A DNA stretch of 40,000 nucleotides from Botryococcus braunii (lineage: Eukaryota > Chlorophyta > Trebouxiophyceae): positions 30,001-70,000 of the forward strand of contig KV908554.1 of assembly GCA_002005505.1 (NCBI GenBank), written 5' to 3'. Below, in pieces: positions 1-9,691 of this stretch. A program made the translations under genes and the position numbers. Under the pieces are notes generated by a model. The model did not search any database. It was not told the origin of the DNA and worked only from the letters and a program-made list of their open reading frames with translations. Within the stretch, counting starts at the first letter, position 1, and every line of letters starts with the position of its first letter.

Positions 1-87
1 TCTTTAGGCTTCGCGCTAGCACATACGGTGTGGCGCTCGGGCCACACTGGCACTTTCATCGGTGCAAACAATTCGGATAACTTTACA
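1..87 (+). repeat. 3' part of the 5' LTR, element 1
   Basis: It matches 5783-5869 base for base and ends in TTTACA, as the 3' LTR does. The first 76 bases of the LTR are to the left of the window. Confidence 0.92.
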
Positions 88-89
88 TT

Positions 90-105
90 TGGTGCCCCAT
101 ATCGG
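90..105 (+). other. Putative primer-binding site, element 1
   Basis: A TGG-starting stretch (TGGTGCCCCATATCGG) begins two bases after the 5' LTR end. That is where the 3' CCA end of a priming tRNA would anneal. I could not assign the tRNA: it is not the common initiator-Met site. Confidence 0.5.
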
Positions 106-191
106 TCACTTCTGCTTTGATTGGCTTGACAAAATTTTTTTTAAGCATCTTTGCTTTTCGGTTTGGGGTTGCGCTCCTTTGTTTGGGTTTA

Positions 192-1679
192 ATGGCTCTC
201 GTTTTGCCGCCGATCCCGACCGACCTCGTCCCTTTGGTGGGCAAACCTCCTCGATACACGTTAAGGAGGCTCCCATACCCTGGAAATACTAGACCTTATT
301 ATTCATATCTGAAAGAGTTGGATATTGAGGTGCCAGATATTCCAGAGGGTGTTGACCCGGTCGACTCGACTTCGGGTTATGACTGGAAGGGCTTGCTTTC
401 CAAGGTTTTTGACTTTGAGACTGCTGAGGAAGCTCTTGAGTGGGCAAGGCTCGGCATTGTTGAAGTCATCAACGATTTGAAAGAGGCTCGGGCACTTATG
501 ACGGAGTGTGCCGATTCAGTTCGGCACCCGTCCTCTGAGGGCGACGATGGCCTAGGCCTTGCACAATGTTCCAAAGATTTAGTGGAAGCTTCCACTATTT
601 GGGCAAAAGTTGTGTGGAGGTATTGGCTTTGGTGCGCTGCGGCGCGCGCTTTTTATGCTCGGATCCCGAGTCATGTCCTACACGACAGAAGGGTGACCAG
701 CATAGAGTCGTCCGTCCAGGCTCTTAACACTGATATTGGGTCTTTGGGAACCCAAGTTGGCAGCCTGGACGGCAAGATGGACGCGATTATGCGTTTGCTG
801 CAAGGATCGGGGGGGGGACAAGGTGCGTCTCCCTCGCCTATGCCTTTCGTTGCTCCTAAAACGAGGCCTCCAGCGCCTATTTTTAATGGAAGCAAGGATG
901 GGACTAAGATAACAACTTGGTTCGAGCAGTTTGCGGCATACGCGGCGTTGTTGCAGCTCACTCCTGACACGCTTGTGGATCACGCATCCTTGTGTCTTTC
1001 TGGGAAAGCAGCTGAACAATGGGCTTTGATTAAAAAGTCTTTGGCTTTGCATGGCAAGGATGTGAAAGACTTTGATTTGTTCAAAGCTGAATTGTTGGCC
1101 AACTTTGTCGATATGTCAGTGGAAGACACCGTGCGATATCGTTTGGCGCAACTTAAACAATCTGGAACAGTGGCTCAATACTATACTGCCTTTAGGGCAA
1201 TAACAGTTGAGGCAGTCACATATCCAGTAACTGGGCCTGAAGCTTGTGCAGCTTTTCGGGCTGGCCTAAAACCCGCTCTACTTGAACTCATTATGAAGGA
1301 TGCCTCGGTAAGGCGTGAGATGAGCAATGTGGAGGCGGTGGTGAAAGCTGCCAAAGAGGCTGAATCTTTGTTGGCTATGCTTTCAGGTGTCTCCAAGGGA
1401 AAGGAGAAGGTCTATGGGGACCGCGAGGAGGGAGAAGTACCTCGGGACCGTGGGACCAAGCGTCCCGCCCATAACCATCCCAAGGGAGCCACACGCCACT
1501 TGGGCAAACTTCAGAAGAAGTACGGCCTAAGCCAGGACAGGCGAGAGGCGGCTGGGAAGCTGGCCGCTGGCGTCTGTTTCGAATGCAACAAGCCCGGCCA
1601 TTTTGCATTCGAATGCCCTCTCAAGAAGGGGTCTTCTGGCAAGAAGACAAGCCCCGGCGCGGGACCTTCTAATGCTTGA
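192..1679 (+). CDS. gag: Gag polyprotein, element 1
   Basis: This is the capsid/nucleocapsid protein that packages the retrotransposon RNA. I start it at the first in-frame ATG (192), giving 495 residues. The frame is open further upstream to a TTG at 117, but that would add a hydrophobic stretch atypical of Gag. A heptad-like segment (about nt 700-800) precedes a low-complexity Gly/Pro linker. The retrotransposon Gag capsid domain follows at about nt 880-1300, including FRAGLKPALLEL. A basic stretch and one CCHC zinc knuckle (CFECNKPGHFAFEC, about nt 1576-1617) close the protein. The ORF ends in TGA at 1677-1679, and the same frame continues directly into Pol. Confidence 0.9.
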   Translation: MALVLPPIPTDLVPLVGKPPRYTLRRLPYPGNTRPYYSYLKELDIEVPDIPEGVDPVDSTSGYDWKGLLSKVFDFETAEEALEWARLGIVEVINDLKEARALMTECADSVRHPSSEGDDGLGLAQCSKDLVEASTIWAKVVWRYWLWCAAARAFYARIPSHVLHDRRVTSIESSVQALNTDIGSLGTQVGSLDGKMDAIMRLLQGSGGGQGASPSPMPFVAPKTRPPAPIFNGSKDGTKITTWFEQFAAYAALLQLTPDTLVDHASLCLSGKAAEQWALIKKSLALHGKDVKDFDLFKAELLANFVDMSVEDTVRYRLAQLKQSGTVAQYYTAFRAITVEAVTYPVTGPEACAAFRAGLKPALLELIMKDASVRREMSNVEAVVKAAKEAESLLAMLSGVSKGKEKVYGDREEGEVPRDRGTKRPAHNHPKGATRHLGKLQKKYGLSQDRREAAGKLAAGVCFECNKPGHFAFECPLKKGSSGKKTSPGAGPSNA

Positions 1680-1711
1680 AGGTGTGGGCCATCGCTTGGC
1701 GATGTAGGCCC
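1677..1711 (+). promoter_or_regulatory. Gag-Pol UGA stop with downstream stem-loop (putative readthrough signal)
   Basis: Gag ends at UGA (1677-1679), and the same frame is open from 1680 through protease and onwards with no other stop. Six bases after the UGA, 1686-1690 (GGGCC) pairs with 1707-1711 (GGCCC), and 1691-1695 (ATCGC) pairs with 1699-1703 (GCGAT). The loop is TTG, with a three-base bulge at 1704-1706. A structure 5-9 nt past a leaky stop is the layout used for translational readthrough in gammaretroviruses. That this element uses it is inference. No pseudoknot was identified. Confidence 0.6.
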
Positions 1712-4700
1712 TGCATGTTTGACGTCTATTCATGCATTTGCTTGTCAAGAAGCCGTGTCACAGCTTGTGATGGTGTTTCCTGCCGAGGTGCAGGGGAGCA
1801 AGGCCACGGCAATGCTGGACTCTGGAGCTTCTTGCAATGTGGTCAGTGCAGACTTTGCTAAAGCCCTTCACTTGGAGATTGTGCCGCCGAAGGGGGATTC
1901 TTTAAGCATTAAGTTGGCTGACGGGAGAACTGTAAACCATATCGGATGTGCTGTCTTAGACATTGTCATCCAGGGGGTACAGTTTGCTAAGGTGTCGTGT
2001 CTTGTGCTAGACTTTGCCATGGATTGGAATGTGCTGTTGGGGACTCCCTGGTTAAAGACATTCCGTGCAAATCTCATGTTTGAAGAGGACACCGTTAGGG
2101 GGTATACAAGAAAGAACAAGCCGTTCGTTTTGCGTTGCCCGCCTAAGGAGGAGAGGCCTTTGAAGGGTTCAGAAGTGGAGGATGTGCCTAGATTGGTTTT
2201 GTCTGCGGTGCAGGCTAGAAGGTTAAGCAGAAAAGGCTGTCAGTCCTTTCTGGCAATTGTAACCGATCTGTCTACCGATCCGAATGTCTCCATTCCTTCT
2301 CCTAACTCTCCTGTTGTTGACATACTCAGTGAATTCCAAGATGTTTTCCCTGAAGATGTCCCGCACCTTCCGCCTGAGAGGCAAGGGGTTAGACACACTA
2401 TACCCTTGAGCGATCCACATGCTCGTCCACCGTCTCGTCCGTTGTACCGGCTTTCACGCTTAGAGTATGATGAGGCGTTACGCCAGACAAAGCTATTGTT
2501 GGACAAAGGGTATATCCAGCCGTCTACATCACCCTATGGTGCGCCCATTCTTTTTGTGCAAAAGAAGGATGGAAGCCTCCGGATGGTCATTGATTACCGA
2601 GCTTTGAATCGACAGACGGTCAAGAACAGGTATCCGATGCCTCGTATCGATGATACTCTTGATCAACTGCAGGGTTCTACAGTGTTCTCTAGTCTTGACC
2701 TCACGTCTGGCTATCACCAGATCCGGATCACAGATGAGGATATGCCAAAGACAGCTTTCAGAACACCCGCGGGGTTGTTCGAGTGGCGGGTTTTGCCATT
2801 TGGGCTGACTAATGCCCCGGCCACGTTTCAAACTGCCATGAATGCTATCTTTGCTCCTTACCTGCACAAGTTTGTGCTCGTGTACCTTGATGACATCCTC
2901 ATCTACAGCAAGTCCATTGAAGAGCATAGGGAGCATCTCCGCAAAGTCCTTGAACTGTTGCGGCAGCATAAGTTGTATGCTAACCTAAAGAAGTGCTCTT
3001 TCGCCAAGGATGAGCTGGAGTACTTGGGCCATTTAGTCTCAGCCGATGGGATTAAAGTGGACCCACGTAAGGTGGCTTCAGTTGCTAATTGGAGCACACC
3101 GAAGAATGTTGGCGAGTTGCGGTCTTTCCTGGGGCTGGCAACTTACTTTCGCAAGTTTGTTCGCAATTTTGCAGCACTTGCATCGCCACTGTACAGACTC
3201 CTACGCCAAGGTGTGACCTGGGTATGGAGTGCTGGGTGTGTTCGGGCGTTTACCGAGATTAAACATGCCTTGACACATGCACCTTGCTTAGCGTATCCTG
3301 ACTTCTCAAAGCCGTTTGAGGTCCATTGCGATGCGTCTTTGGCAGGGTTGGGGGCCGTGTTGTACCAGGAGGGTCGCCCAGTTGCCTACGAGAGTCGTCG
3401 CTTGACTCCCGCTGAGGTTAACTATCCTACTGGGGAGCAAGAACTTCTAGCTGTGGTGCATGCATTGACAGTCTGGAGGTGCTACCTAGAGGGGGCCCCT
3501 GAGTTTCGTGTAGTCACGGACCACAAGGCCATCACTTATTTGGACACTTTGCCTACTTTAAGTAGACGGCAAACCAGGTGGGCAGAGTTCCTTTCAAGGT
3601 TCAATTTTCGCATGGACTATGCCCCCGGAACGTCCAATGTGGTGGCTGACGCTCTGAGTCGGCATCCGTCCGACTATGAGGCTCCTTGTCCAATCATCAA
3701 TGGCGTGGTGATTGGTGGGTGTTCGCACCCGGCGCACCGTTGTCTGCCAACGCTCTCTCTTTGTGCCTTGGTTGGCACTATCCGCTCTGCGGGGGAGGGG
3801 AGTGCTGCGGCCGGGGTTGCTCTGTCTTGGAAGGACAAATTTGTCCAGGGTTATACTCAAGACCCATGGTTCCAAGATAAGCAGAATGTTGAAGGTCTGC
3901 TAGACTTTGACGGCTTCCTTCTGAGGGAGGGGAAGGCCGTGGTTCCGGATGCTTTCGGGCTGCGAGCTCACATCCTCAAGGAACTGCATGATAGCCCGTA
4001 TGCTGGCCATCAAGGAGTGAAGAAAACCTTGGCCCTGGTAAGGCGCCATTATTGGTGGCCTACCATGCTTGCTGACATCGAACGTTACGTGCTAACGTGC
4101 CACTTGTGTCAGAAGAACAAGGCTCGGAACACTTTGCCTGCGGGGTTGCTGCAACCTTTACAGTTGCCGCTGAATCCTTGGCACACGGTGACTATGGATT
4201 TCATTACCCAATTGCCTAGGACAGGCAAGGGTCATGATGCCATTTTCGTCGTAGTGGATAAGCTGACCAAGATGGTGCATCTTATGCCCACAACCACCAA
4301 GGCTACGGCTGAGCAGACGGCTAAGCTGTACGTTGACAATGTGTGGAAGTTGCATGGTGTTCCCCAAGTGGTGGTGTCCGATAGAGATAAGCTCTTCACC
4401 AGCCACTTTGCTAGAGCTTTGTGTCAATCCATTGGGACTCGACAAGCCATGTCAACAGCCTACCATCCGCAGACGGATGGGCAGACTGAGAGAGTGAATC
4501 GAGTGCTCGAGGACATGCTACGCATGTATGTGGCCAAGTCCCAGGATGATTGGGATGAGAAGTTGGTCTGTGCAGAATTCGCGATCAATAATTGCGATCA
4601 CGAGTCCACGGGGTCCTCGCCGTTTTTGCTGAACTACGGGTTTCACCCCCACCTGCCAGTCGCGATTCTCCCCAATAGACGGGTACCTGGTGCGTCTGAC

Positions 4701-4934
4701 TTTGTTCAGGGCATGCAACGCCTCATCAATGAGGCCAGGATGACCCATCGGGTGGCCACTGCGAGACAAGCGCAGTATGCCAACACCAAACGAAGGGCCG
4801 TTCAATTTGGTGTGGGGGACTGGGTCCTCCTCTCCTCAAAGAACCTCCGTTTCAAGGTAGGCACGCCCAAGCTCCTCCCCCCGTTGGGTAGGGCCGTTCC
4901 AAGTCGTGAAACGTGTGGGTACCCAAGCTTATGA
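1680..4934 (+). CDS. pol: Pol polyprotein (protease, RT, RNase H, integrase), element 1
   Basis: This is the replication polyprotein, in the same frame as Gag and reached through the UGA. The first in-frame ATG is at 1770. Aspartic protease has the DSG triad at 1818-1826. Reverse transcriptase spans about 2430-2960 with YLDD at 2883-2894. RNase H follows (CDAS at about 3330, TDH at about 3517, ADALSRH at about 3650). Integrase has an HHCC zinc motif (about 3990-4110) and a D-D-35-E core with D at 4197, D at 4380 and E at 4488. The true C-terminus lies in another frame: at the C6 run 4877-4882 the frame leaves the GPY/F module and ends at a premature stop (4932-4934). Apart from that slip the enzymes look intact. 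Confidence 0.93.
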   Translation, partial: RCGPSLGDVGPACLTSIHAFACQEAVSQLVMVFPAEVQGSKATAMLDSGASCNVVSADFAKALHLEIVPPKGDSLSIKLADGRTVNHIGCAVLDIVIQGVQFAKVSCLVLDFAMDWNVLLGTPWLKTFRANLMFEEDTVRGYTRKNKPFVLRCPPKEERPLKGSEVEDVPRLVLSAVQARRLSRKGCQSFLAIVTDLSTDPNVSIPSPNSPVVDILSEFQDVFPEDVPHLPPERQGVRHTIPLSDPHARPPSRPLYRLSRLEYDEALRQTKLLLDKGYIQPSTSPYGAPILFVQKKDGSLRMVIDYRALNRQTVKNRYPMPRIDDTLDQLQGSTVFSSLDLTSGYHQIRITDEDMPKTAFRTPAGLFEWRVLPFGLTNAPATFQTAMNAIFAPYLHKFVLVYLDDILIYSKSIEEHREHLRKVLELLRQHKLYANLKKCSFAKDELEYLGHLVSADGIKVDPRKVASVANWSTPKNVGELRSFLGLATYFRKFVRNFAALASPLYRLLRQGVTWVWSAGCVRAFTEIKHALTHAPCLAYPDFSKPFEVHCDASLAGLGAVLYQEGRPVAYESRRLTPAEVNYPTGEQELLAVVHALTVWRCYLEGAPEFRVVTDHKAITYLDTLPTLSRRQTRWAEFLSRFNFRMDYAPGTSNVVADALSRHPSDYEAPCPIINGVVIGGCSHPAHRCLPTLSLCALVGTIRSAGEGSAAAGVALSWKDKFVQGYTQDPWFQDKQNVEGLLDFDGFLLREGKAVVPDAFGLRAHILKELHDSPYAGHQGVKKTLALVRRHYWWPTMLADIERYVLTCHLCQKNKARNTLPAGLLQPLQLPLNPWHTVTMDFITQLPRTGKGHDAIFVVVDKLTKMVHLMPTTTKATAEQTAKLYVDNVWKLHGVPQVVVSDRDKLFTSHFARALCQSIGTRQAMSTAYHPQTDGQTERVNRVLEDMLRMYVAKSQDDWDEKLVCAEFAINNCDHESTGSSPFLLNYGFHPHLPVAILPNRRVPGASDFVQGMQRLINEARMTHRVATARQAQYANTKRRAVQFGVGDWVLLSSKNLRFKVGTPKLLPPLGRAVPSRETCGYPSL

Positions 4935-5277
4935 GCTTGACCTCCCGGCACGATGGAGGATTCATGATGTCTTTCATGTCTCCAACCTGGAACGGTACCG
5001 GCGGGATGGTTCGATGCAACCCCCACCACCTGCCGAGGTGCTGGAGGGGGAAGATGAATACGAGGTGGAAGCCTTAATGGACCACCGTCGTGTCAATTCA
5101 CGTGGCCGTCCCAAGTATGAGTACCTTGTCCGCTGGAAGGGTTACTCGTCAGAGCATGACACCTGGGAAGAGGAACGGAATTTGACAAATGCTCCCAATG
5201 TTGTAAAGGGATACTGGGACACAGTCAACGCACGGGCACCACGAGGCGGGGCACGCCGTCGTGGGCAGGTTGACTAG
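4882..5277 (+). pseudogene. Integrase GPY/F module and chromodomain, frame-shifted from Pol
   Basis: This is the C-terminal part of Pol, read in a frame offset by one from the rest. It opens at the C6 run with the GPY/F-type motif WVGPF and continues into a chromodomain at about 5059-5220 (start YEVE, core LVRWKGYSSEHDTWE, end VVKGYW). Chromodomains of this kind guide integration into chromatin. It ends at TAG 5275-5277. One C fewer in 4877-4882 would place it in frame with Pol, so either the copy carries a one-base insertion or the homopolymer was miscounted. All three aromatic-cage-type positions appear filled (Y, W, W/Y). Confidence 0.85.
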
Positions 5278-5693
5278 GGGAAACACAGCAGCACGAGCCT
5301 GTCAAGCTGCGTCACCGGGGGGTCGTGGTTTACCCATACGTTCGCGTGATCACAGAACGTCCCCTGACTTGGTGGCTAAGTGTCGTCCAGCCCCGGCCCC
5401 TACTATCCGCCCTGAAGCTAGCAACTTCACTGCTTCTTCATGGGAACCTGTACACGTGGAGTGTACATTTGTTCACGCCGACGACTGCCCTTTGGGCCCC
5501 GTCACTGCGGGATTCTGGTCTAGGCGTACCATAGAGATACCTCAGGCAAGTGTACACCCAGGCTGCGGTCTGGTGTCTGGAGGAGACTCGCCGGCTCAAA
5601 GTGTGATGTATAGAAGTGTGGCAGTGACCTTCTATACACCTCTGCCTGTGACTGCGGCTTGCTTTGGCAGGCCTCCCGGGAGCTCGGTCACCT
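5278..5693 (+). other. 3' untranslated internal region of element 1
   Basis: This stretch of about 415 bases lies between the chromodomain stop and the polypurine tract. It has an open frame (5261-5695) but no recognisable domain or coding character, so I treat it as non-coding. Confidence 0.6.
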
Positions 5694-5706
5694 AGGAGGG
5701 GGAGAA
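5694..5706 (+). other. Polypurine tract, element 1
   Basis: Thirteen purines in a row (AGGAGGGGGAGAA) end exactly where the 3' LTR begins with TGTA. This is the plus-strand primer site of LTR retroelements. Confidence 0.88.
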
Positions 5707-5869
5707 TGTAGCGCGCGGCAGGCAGACTCCGCCAGGGTTAGCCCCGTCGGATGCCAAGCGGTACATTAGGCCAGGCGTAGCCTCTTTAGGCTTCGCGCTA
5801 GCACATACGGTGTGGCGCTCGGGCCACACTGGCACTTTCATCGGTGCAAACAATTCGGATAACTTTACA
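5707..5869 (+). repeat. 3' LTR, element 1 (163 bp)
   Basis: It begins TGTA and ends TACA, directly follows the polypurine tract, and its last 87 bases are identical to the window's first 87. At 163 bp it is short for a gypsy LTR. Confidence 0.93.
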
Positions 5870-6391
5870 CCTTTGTACATTTGTATCTGTGCTGTAAGTC
5901 CTGGGGAGTGAGGTCAATAGTGTGGACCATTAGAATGGTGCAGTGACTTGATCAGTTTATGTTGAGCTGGTCGGGATCCCGTTTCTAAGGTCCGAGCCCT
6001 GATAAGGTTCGCGCACTGATGTCCTCCCATTTAAAGGGCATGCCAACTAACTTAATGGACTAATTGTCTGTTGCCGAAACCAGGAGAGTGAACGTCGAGT
6101 TGCGGGCAGTCTGAAGCGTAAGACGAAGTGATGGCTGTTGGGAACTGCAGCCGTGCAGGTATCGTCTGAGTACAGGATAGCAGCTGTTTATGTCGGTACA
6201 TCTTTACATTTTGAGCGTTTGAGTGAAAATTTTGTTAACATTTGACACATATAATTGACGAGAGGGCGAGTAGAGCATTTTTTAGACAACCGAGAAGTGA
6301 GTGAGTCTTTGATCATGCAAGGGTTTGGTACTTGAGCTTGGTTAAGGACACTGCTACGTGTTGTTGTGTAAAGTTTGTTCTGCCTGTCAGT
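5870..6391 (+). other. Leader/upstream region of element 2 (or flank of element 1)
   Basis: These 522 bases without a gene lie between the end of element 1 and the Gag ATG of element 2. I found no repeat of this stretch downstream of Pol2, no convincing primer-binding site and no coding domain. If element 1 jumped into element 2, the 5' LTR of element 2 is partly or wholly outside the window. Confidence 0.5.
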
Positions 6392-9300
6392 ATGGACTTT
6401 GATCGTGGCTTCGAGGTCAACGTTGAAGAGGAGGTGCAAACACCTAGGACAGGGCAGCTCAGGCAAGCACCAGGCACACCAACACTGCCGTCCATTAATA
6501 ACTCCCTTCAAATTATACAAGATGACCCTATGCTGGCTGCAAAACTGCCTTCTATTGTGCAAATGATAGAAAGGGGTTGTGGTCCAGAGGAGGCCTAGCG
6601 TTTTGCAGATTCTCTAAGGTCAAGTGCTGATGTGGGTAATGAAACTGTGCATATTATCGAGGGTATTGTGAGAGCAATGAACAAATCTTTAAACTTAAAA
6701 GATCAACAGATTCAAGACCAGCTCAGCATGGCAGCAAGGAGTCAGAGGCCAGCAGTAGTCAGCAGTATTCCCACAGCACAGGAGAAGTCCACACGACGGA
6801 AAATGCTATCAGAGCGACTTCCGCCGTTGGTGAAAGGCACTTCTATCGCATTATGGATCGATAATGTCAAGGTAATCATTAGACAAGATGCTGCAGGTAT
6901 GTCTGCTGCTGAGATACTTGATGCTGTAAAGAAGGCTGCTAGGCATAATAATGAGGTGGCTTTGACAATTGACTCTGCTGTTGCGAATCGAATGCTGTCT
7001 GATGTTCATGACTTATTTTCAGTACTAACGAGATTGTTTAGCCCGGACTTCCGTGCACATCTGGCTGCACTACGAGCGAAGAAACAACGGGACAATCAAC
7101 CCGCAGCTGAGTACATGAAAGAGGTAAGGGACATTGGCTATGTACATTGGGTTGGTCTACCTGAAAAACCTGAGACCTTTGACATGATAATTAATAACAT
7201 GTCAGAGAAACACCGTGCTTTTGTTAGGGACAAGTGGAACACGATGCATGTAGCTATGCAGGCACATGATAACCCTAATCCCATCACTTTTGCTCATTTA
7301 ATGAATTGGGCCCTTGACTCTGATGCAGAGTATGCCACAAACCAACACTTTAAAAGGGCTGACAGTAAAGGTGCAGGTAGAACTAACAACATGCAGGGAG
7401 AGAATGACAAAGACAAGAAGCAGTTTAACGATGGACGAAACCACAATTATCGTGGGAGAGGTCGTGGATCTGGCAGAGGTTCACAGGTCAATTATAACCA
7501 GGGTTTCCAAGAGAAGTCCCCATGGTCCTTTATGCTTCAGCTACATGTTTCAGACGAGTCTGAGCCTGAAGCTGACTCTGACCTTGATGTAAATATTTGT
7601 GACCTGGAGCCCGAGTCCGAGACGTTGAAGAAGAGAAAGAATGACCCCGTGGTAAGTGAAGGTTTTGTTCCTGTTACCATTGATAACAGAAAATTTGCTG
7701 AGTATGTTCCTGCAACCCAAGCTGGTAATGTAAGGAAGAGAAAGGTGATTACCCCTTCTCTGGATTTGCCTGTCGTTCCTGTCAGTGACGTTTTACCGGT
7801 ACCTCCCACGCCAGTAGGGGAGCAGTACCCCAGGTTACCTGTTGGCTCTATGCCTGTCACTGAAAGTATGTTTTTATGCGGTTTGGATGTGAGTGTTAAG
7901 CAAGCAGCCACTAACCGTGCATATGAAGCAAGGACCACTGGTCCTCGTAAAGTAATCCGCAAGCCAAAGCCGGCTGTCAAGAGCCGGACGTCACCGCGGA
8001 AGCCCAGTACTGTAGCTGCAGTAAAGACGGAGAAGCGGAAGTATGTCAGGAAAGCCAAGTTGCCTGCAGTAAAGGGTCTTGGACCAGCACCACTGGTAAA
8101 TTCACTTGGTCAGATCCCATCTGCAGCACCATGTGTGCAGACTCCTCCGGAACAGCCGAGAGTAGACAAAGGTAAGCATCTGATGACACCTTTGGAGCTT
8201 ATGAATTATGAAAATTATCACAGGGGTCCTGCTAGTACTCCATTTGTTCAGCCTGTAGCTCATGGGCAGCAGCCCACTGGCAGTACTGCTAATCAGCAGG
8301 CAGTACATGCCACTGCATTTAAACACGTACCTTTGTATAGTAATGAGTGTTGGACCTTACCGCTCCCTGATTCGACCCGTCTGGCAGAACGGCAGAAGGG
8401 ATGGACATGGCCATGGAGGTTTGCACTATTTGATCCCACTATCCACATGTTCGATAAACCTCCCTACTGGCCAGAACATTTGCCCAGGCCGGCAGCACAC
8501 ACTGGTTGGCCTAGTGGGGATAGTGTGCAGCCTGCTGACGTTTATTATCCTAACGGAATGATTACAGCATGCTCATCAGAATTTATGCCCAGATTACAGC
8601 AACCACCGAATAATCTTAACGAGACTCACATGGCAAGGTTTAATGCTGAATTCATGAGCACGCTCGAACCAATTTGGCAGCGCACTCCCCACACTAACGA
8701 TTATGTTGCAGTAGATGCTACCAGTCTACCAACCCATAGGATGATCACAACTCGTTCAGTTGTAAACAATAAAAGTGTGGTAGTGACTGTAGCACCTCAA
8801 GTTCAGCTGACTCGTCATCATTTAGATGTGTTAGCTCTTGTTCAGGATTCATCTTGGCCCAATCCTAGGTTTGTAAATTGGGCTATTGACATCAATGACC
8901 TACTGAGAATGAAGGAGAGCCAGCCTCTCCCTTGTGAGCATGTGGGTGCACAGATGACACCAGGAGAAACACGCAAAGACATCGCAAACCATGCACTGTG
9001 CATGAGACACTTGCACGCGGAACACCTTTTAAAAGAAGCAAGGGCAGTGACCGGCAGACAGTATGATACCCTTTCCTTTCCATATGCTTCTGGTCCAATA
9101 TTTGCCTCAGACTTAGCTTCTGTTGCGACTCCTGCAAAGCCCATTAGTGCAAATCCATCCACCACACTCACATGTGATAATGAAGAAATTAATGAAATCC
9201 TGTGCAATATGCTGCAAGGTGTTGGCCCCATGTCTGGTACCTCATATGACACTGCACCACCTAACTGTTATGCCATGAACAATAGGCGGCCTCATAGAGC

Positions 9301-9691
9301 CGAGAACTTCAGGCCAGCGGACCGCGAGCAGCCTCGCGCGCCCGTGCAGCAGCCACCTTTGTTTTTCCATCAGCCGGAGAGCAGAATTGCAAACTCTGTA
9401 ATCACAACTACTCTTGCTGGATTGGTAAAACTCAGTAAAAACCCTAAATTCCCAAAATTTGTTGATGCGTGCGATGATTTATTTTCCCCTAACGCTGCAG
9501 ATGCACAGCAGACTTTAGAGAAGATTGGGTCTGCCCTTAACCTTGTTGCAGCACAAGAGAATATTGCGTTTATCTGCTCTTCCAATGGGGAACAGCTTCC
9601 AGCGCAAGGGGGGGGGGGAGTTCTTTCACACTGGTGCAGGCATCCCCAATCAGCCAAGTGCAGGGATTGGTCATCCGTCAGCAGGAATTAA
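6392..9691 (+). pseudogene. gag: Gag-like polyprotein, element 2, with in-frame TAG
   Basis: This is the structural protein of element 2. The ATG at 6392 opens a frame that meets TAG at 6596-6598 and then continues open in the same frame to 9691. The codons around the TAG (GPEEA, stop, RFADSL) look like continuous protein, so a CAG-to-TAG change is the simplest reading. A helical Gag-type domain lies at about nt 6810-7330 (FSPDFRAHLAALRAKKQRDNQ). It is followed by an RG-rich segment (YRGRGRGSGRG, about 7450-7490) that may bind RNA in place of a zinc knuckle. A Lys/Arg/Pro-rich stretch with AT-hook-like pieces (about 7940-8090) and a long low-complexity part come next. The last codons (after about 9618) are out of frame; the protein really continues into the protease frame. 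Confidence 0.75.

Larger units (their letters stand above)
1..5869 (+). mobile_element. Ty3/gypsy LTR retrotransposon (chromovirus), left end cut by window
   Basis: The first 87 bases are identical to 5783-5869, so they are the end of the 5' LTR and the complete 3' LTR (163 bp). Internal order is primer-binding region, Gag, UGA, protease, reverse transcriptase, RNase H, integrase, chromodomain, polypurine tract, LTR. This order and the chromodomain define a chromovirus. About 76 bases of the 5' LTR lie outside the window, so the full element is about 5.9 kb. LTR identity over the visible 87 bases points to a recent insertion. The target-site duplication cannot be tested because the left flank is missing. 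Confidence 0.95.

Noticed and set aside
117..191. Gag1 start at TTG 117 with a hydrophobic N-terminus
   Set aside because: There is no ATG before 192; a Gag with an N-terminal membrane segment is atypical.
5261..5695. 144-residue ORF after the chromodomain of element 1
   Set aside because: No domain, overlaps the chromodomain stop and the polypurine tract, and looks like a chance open frame.
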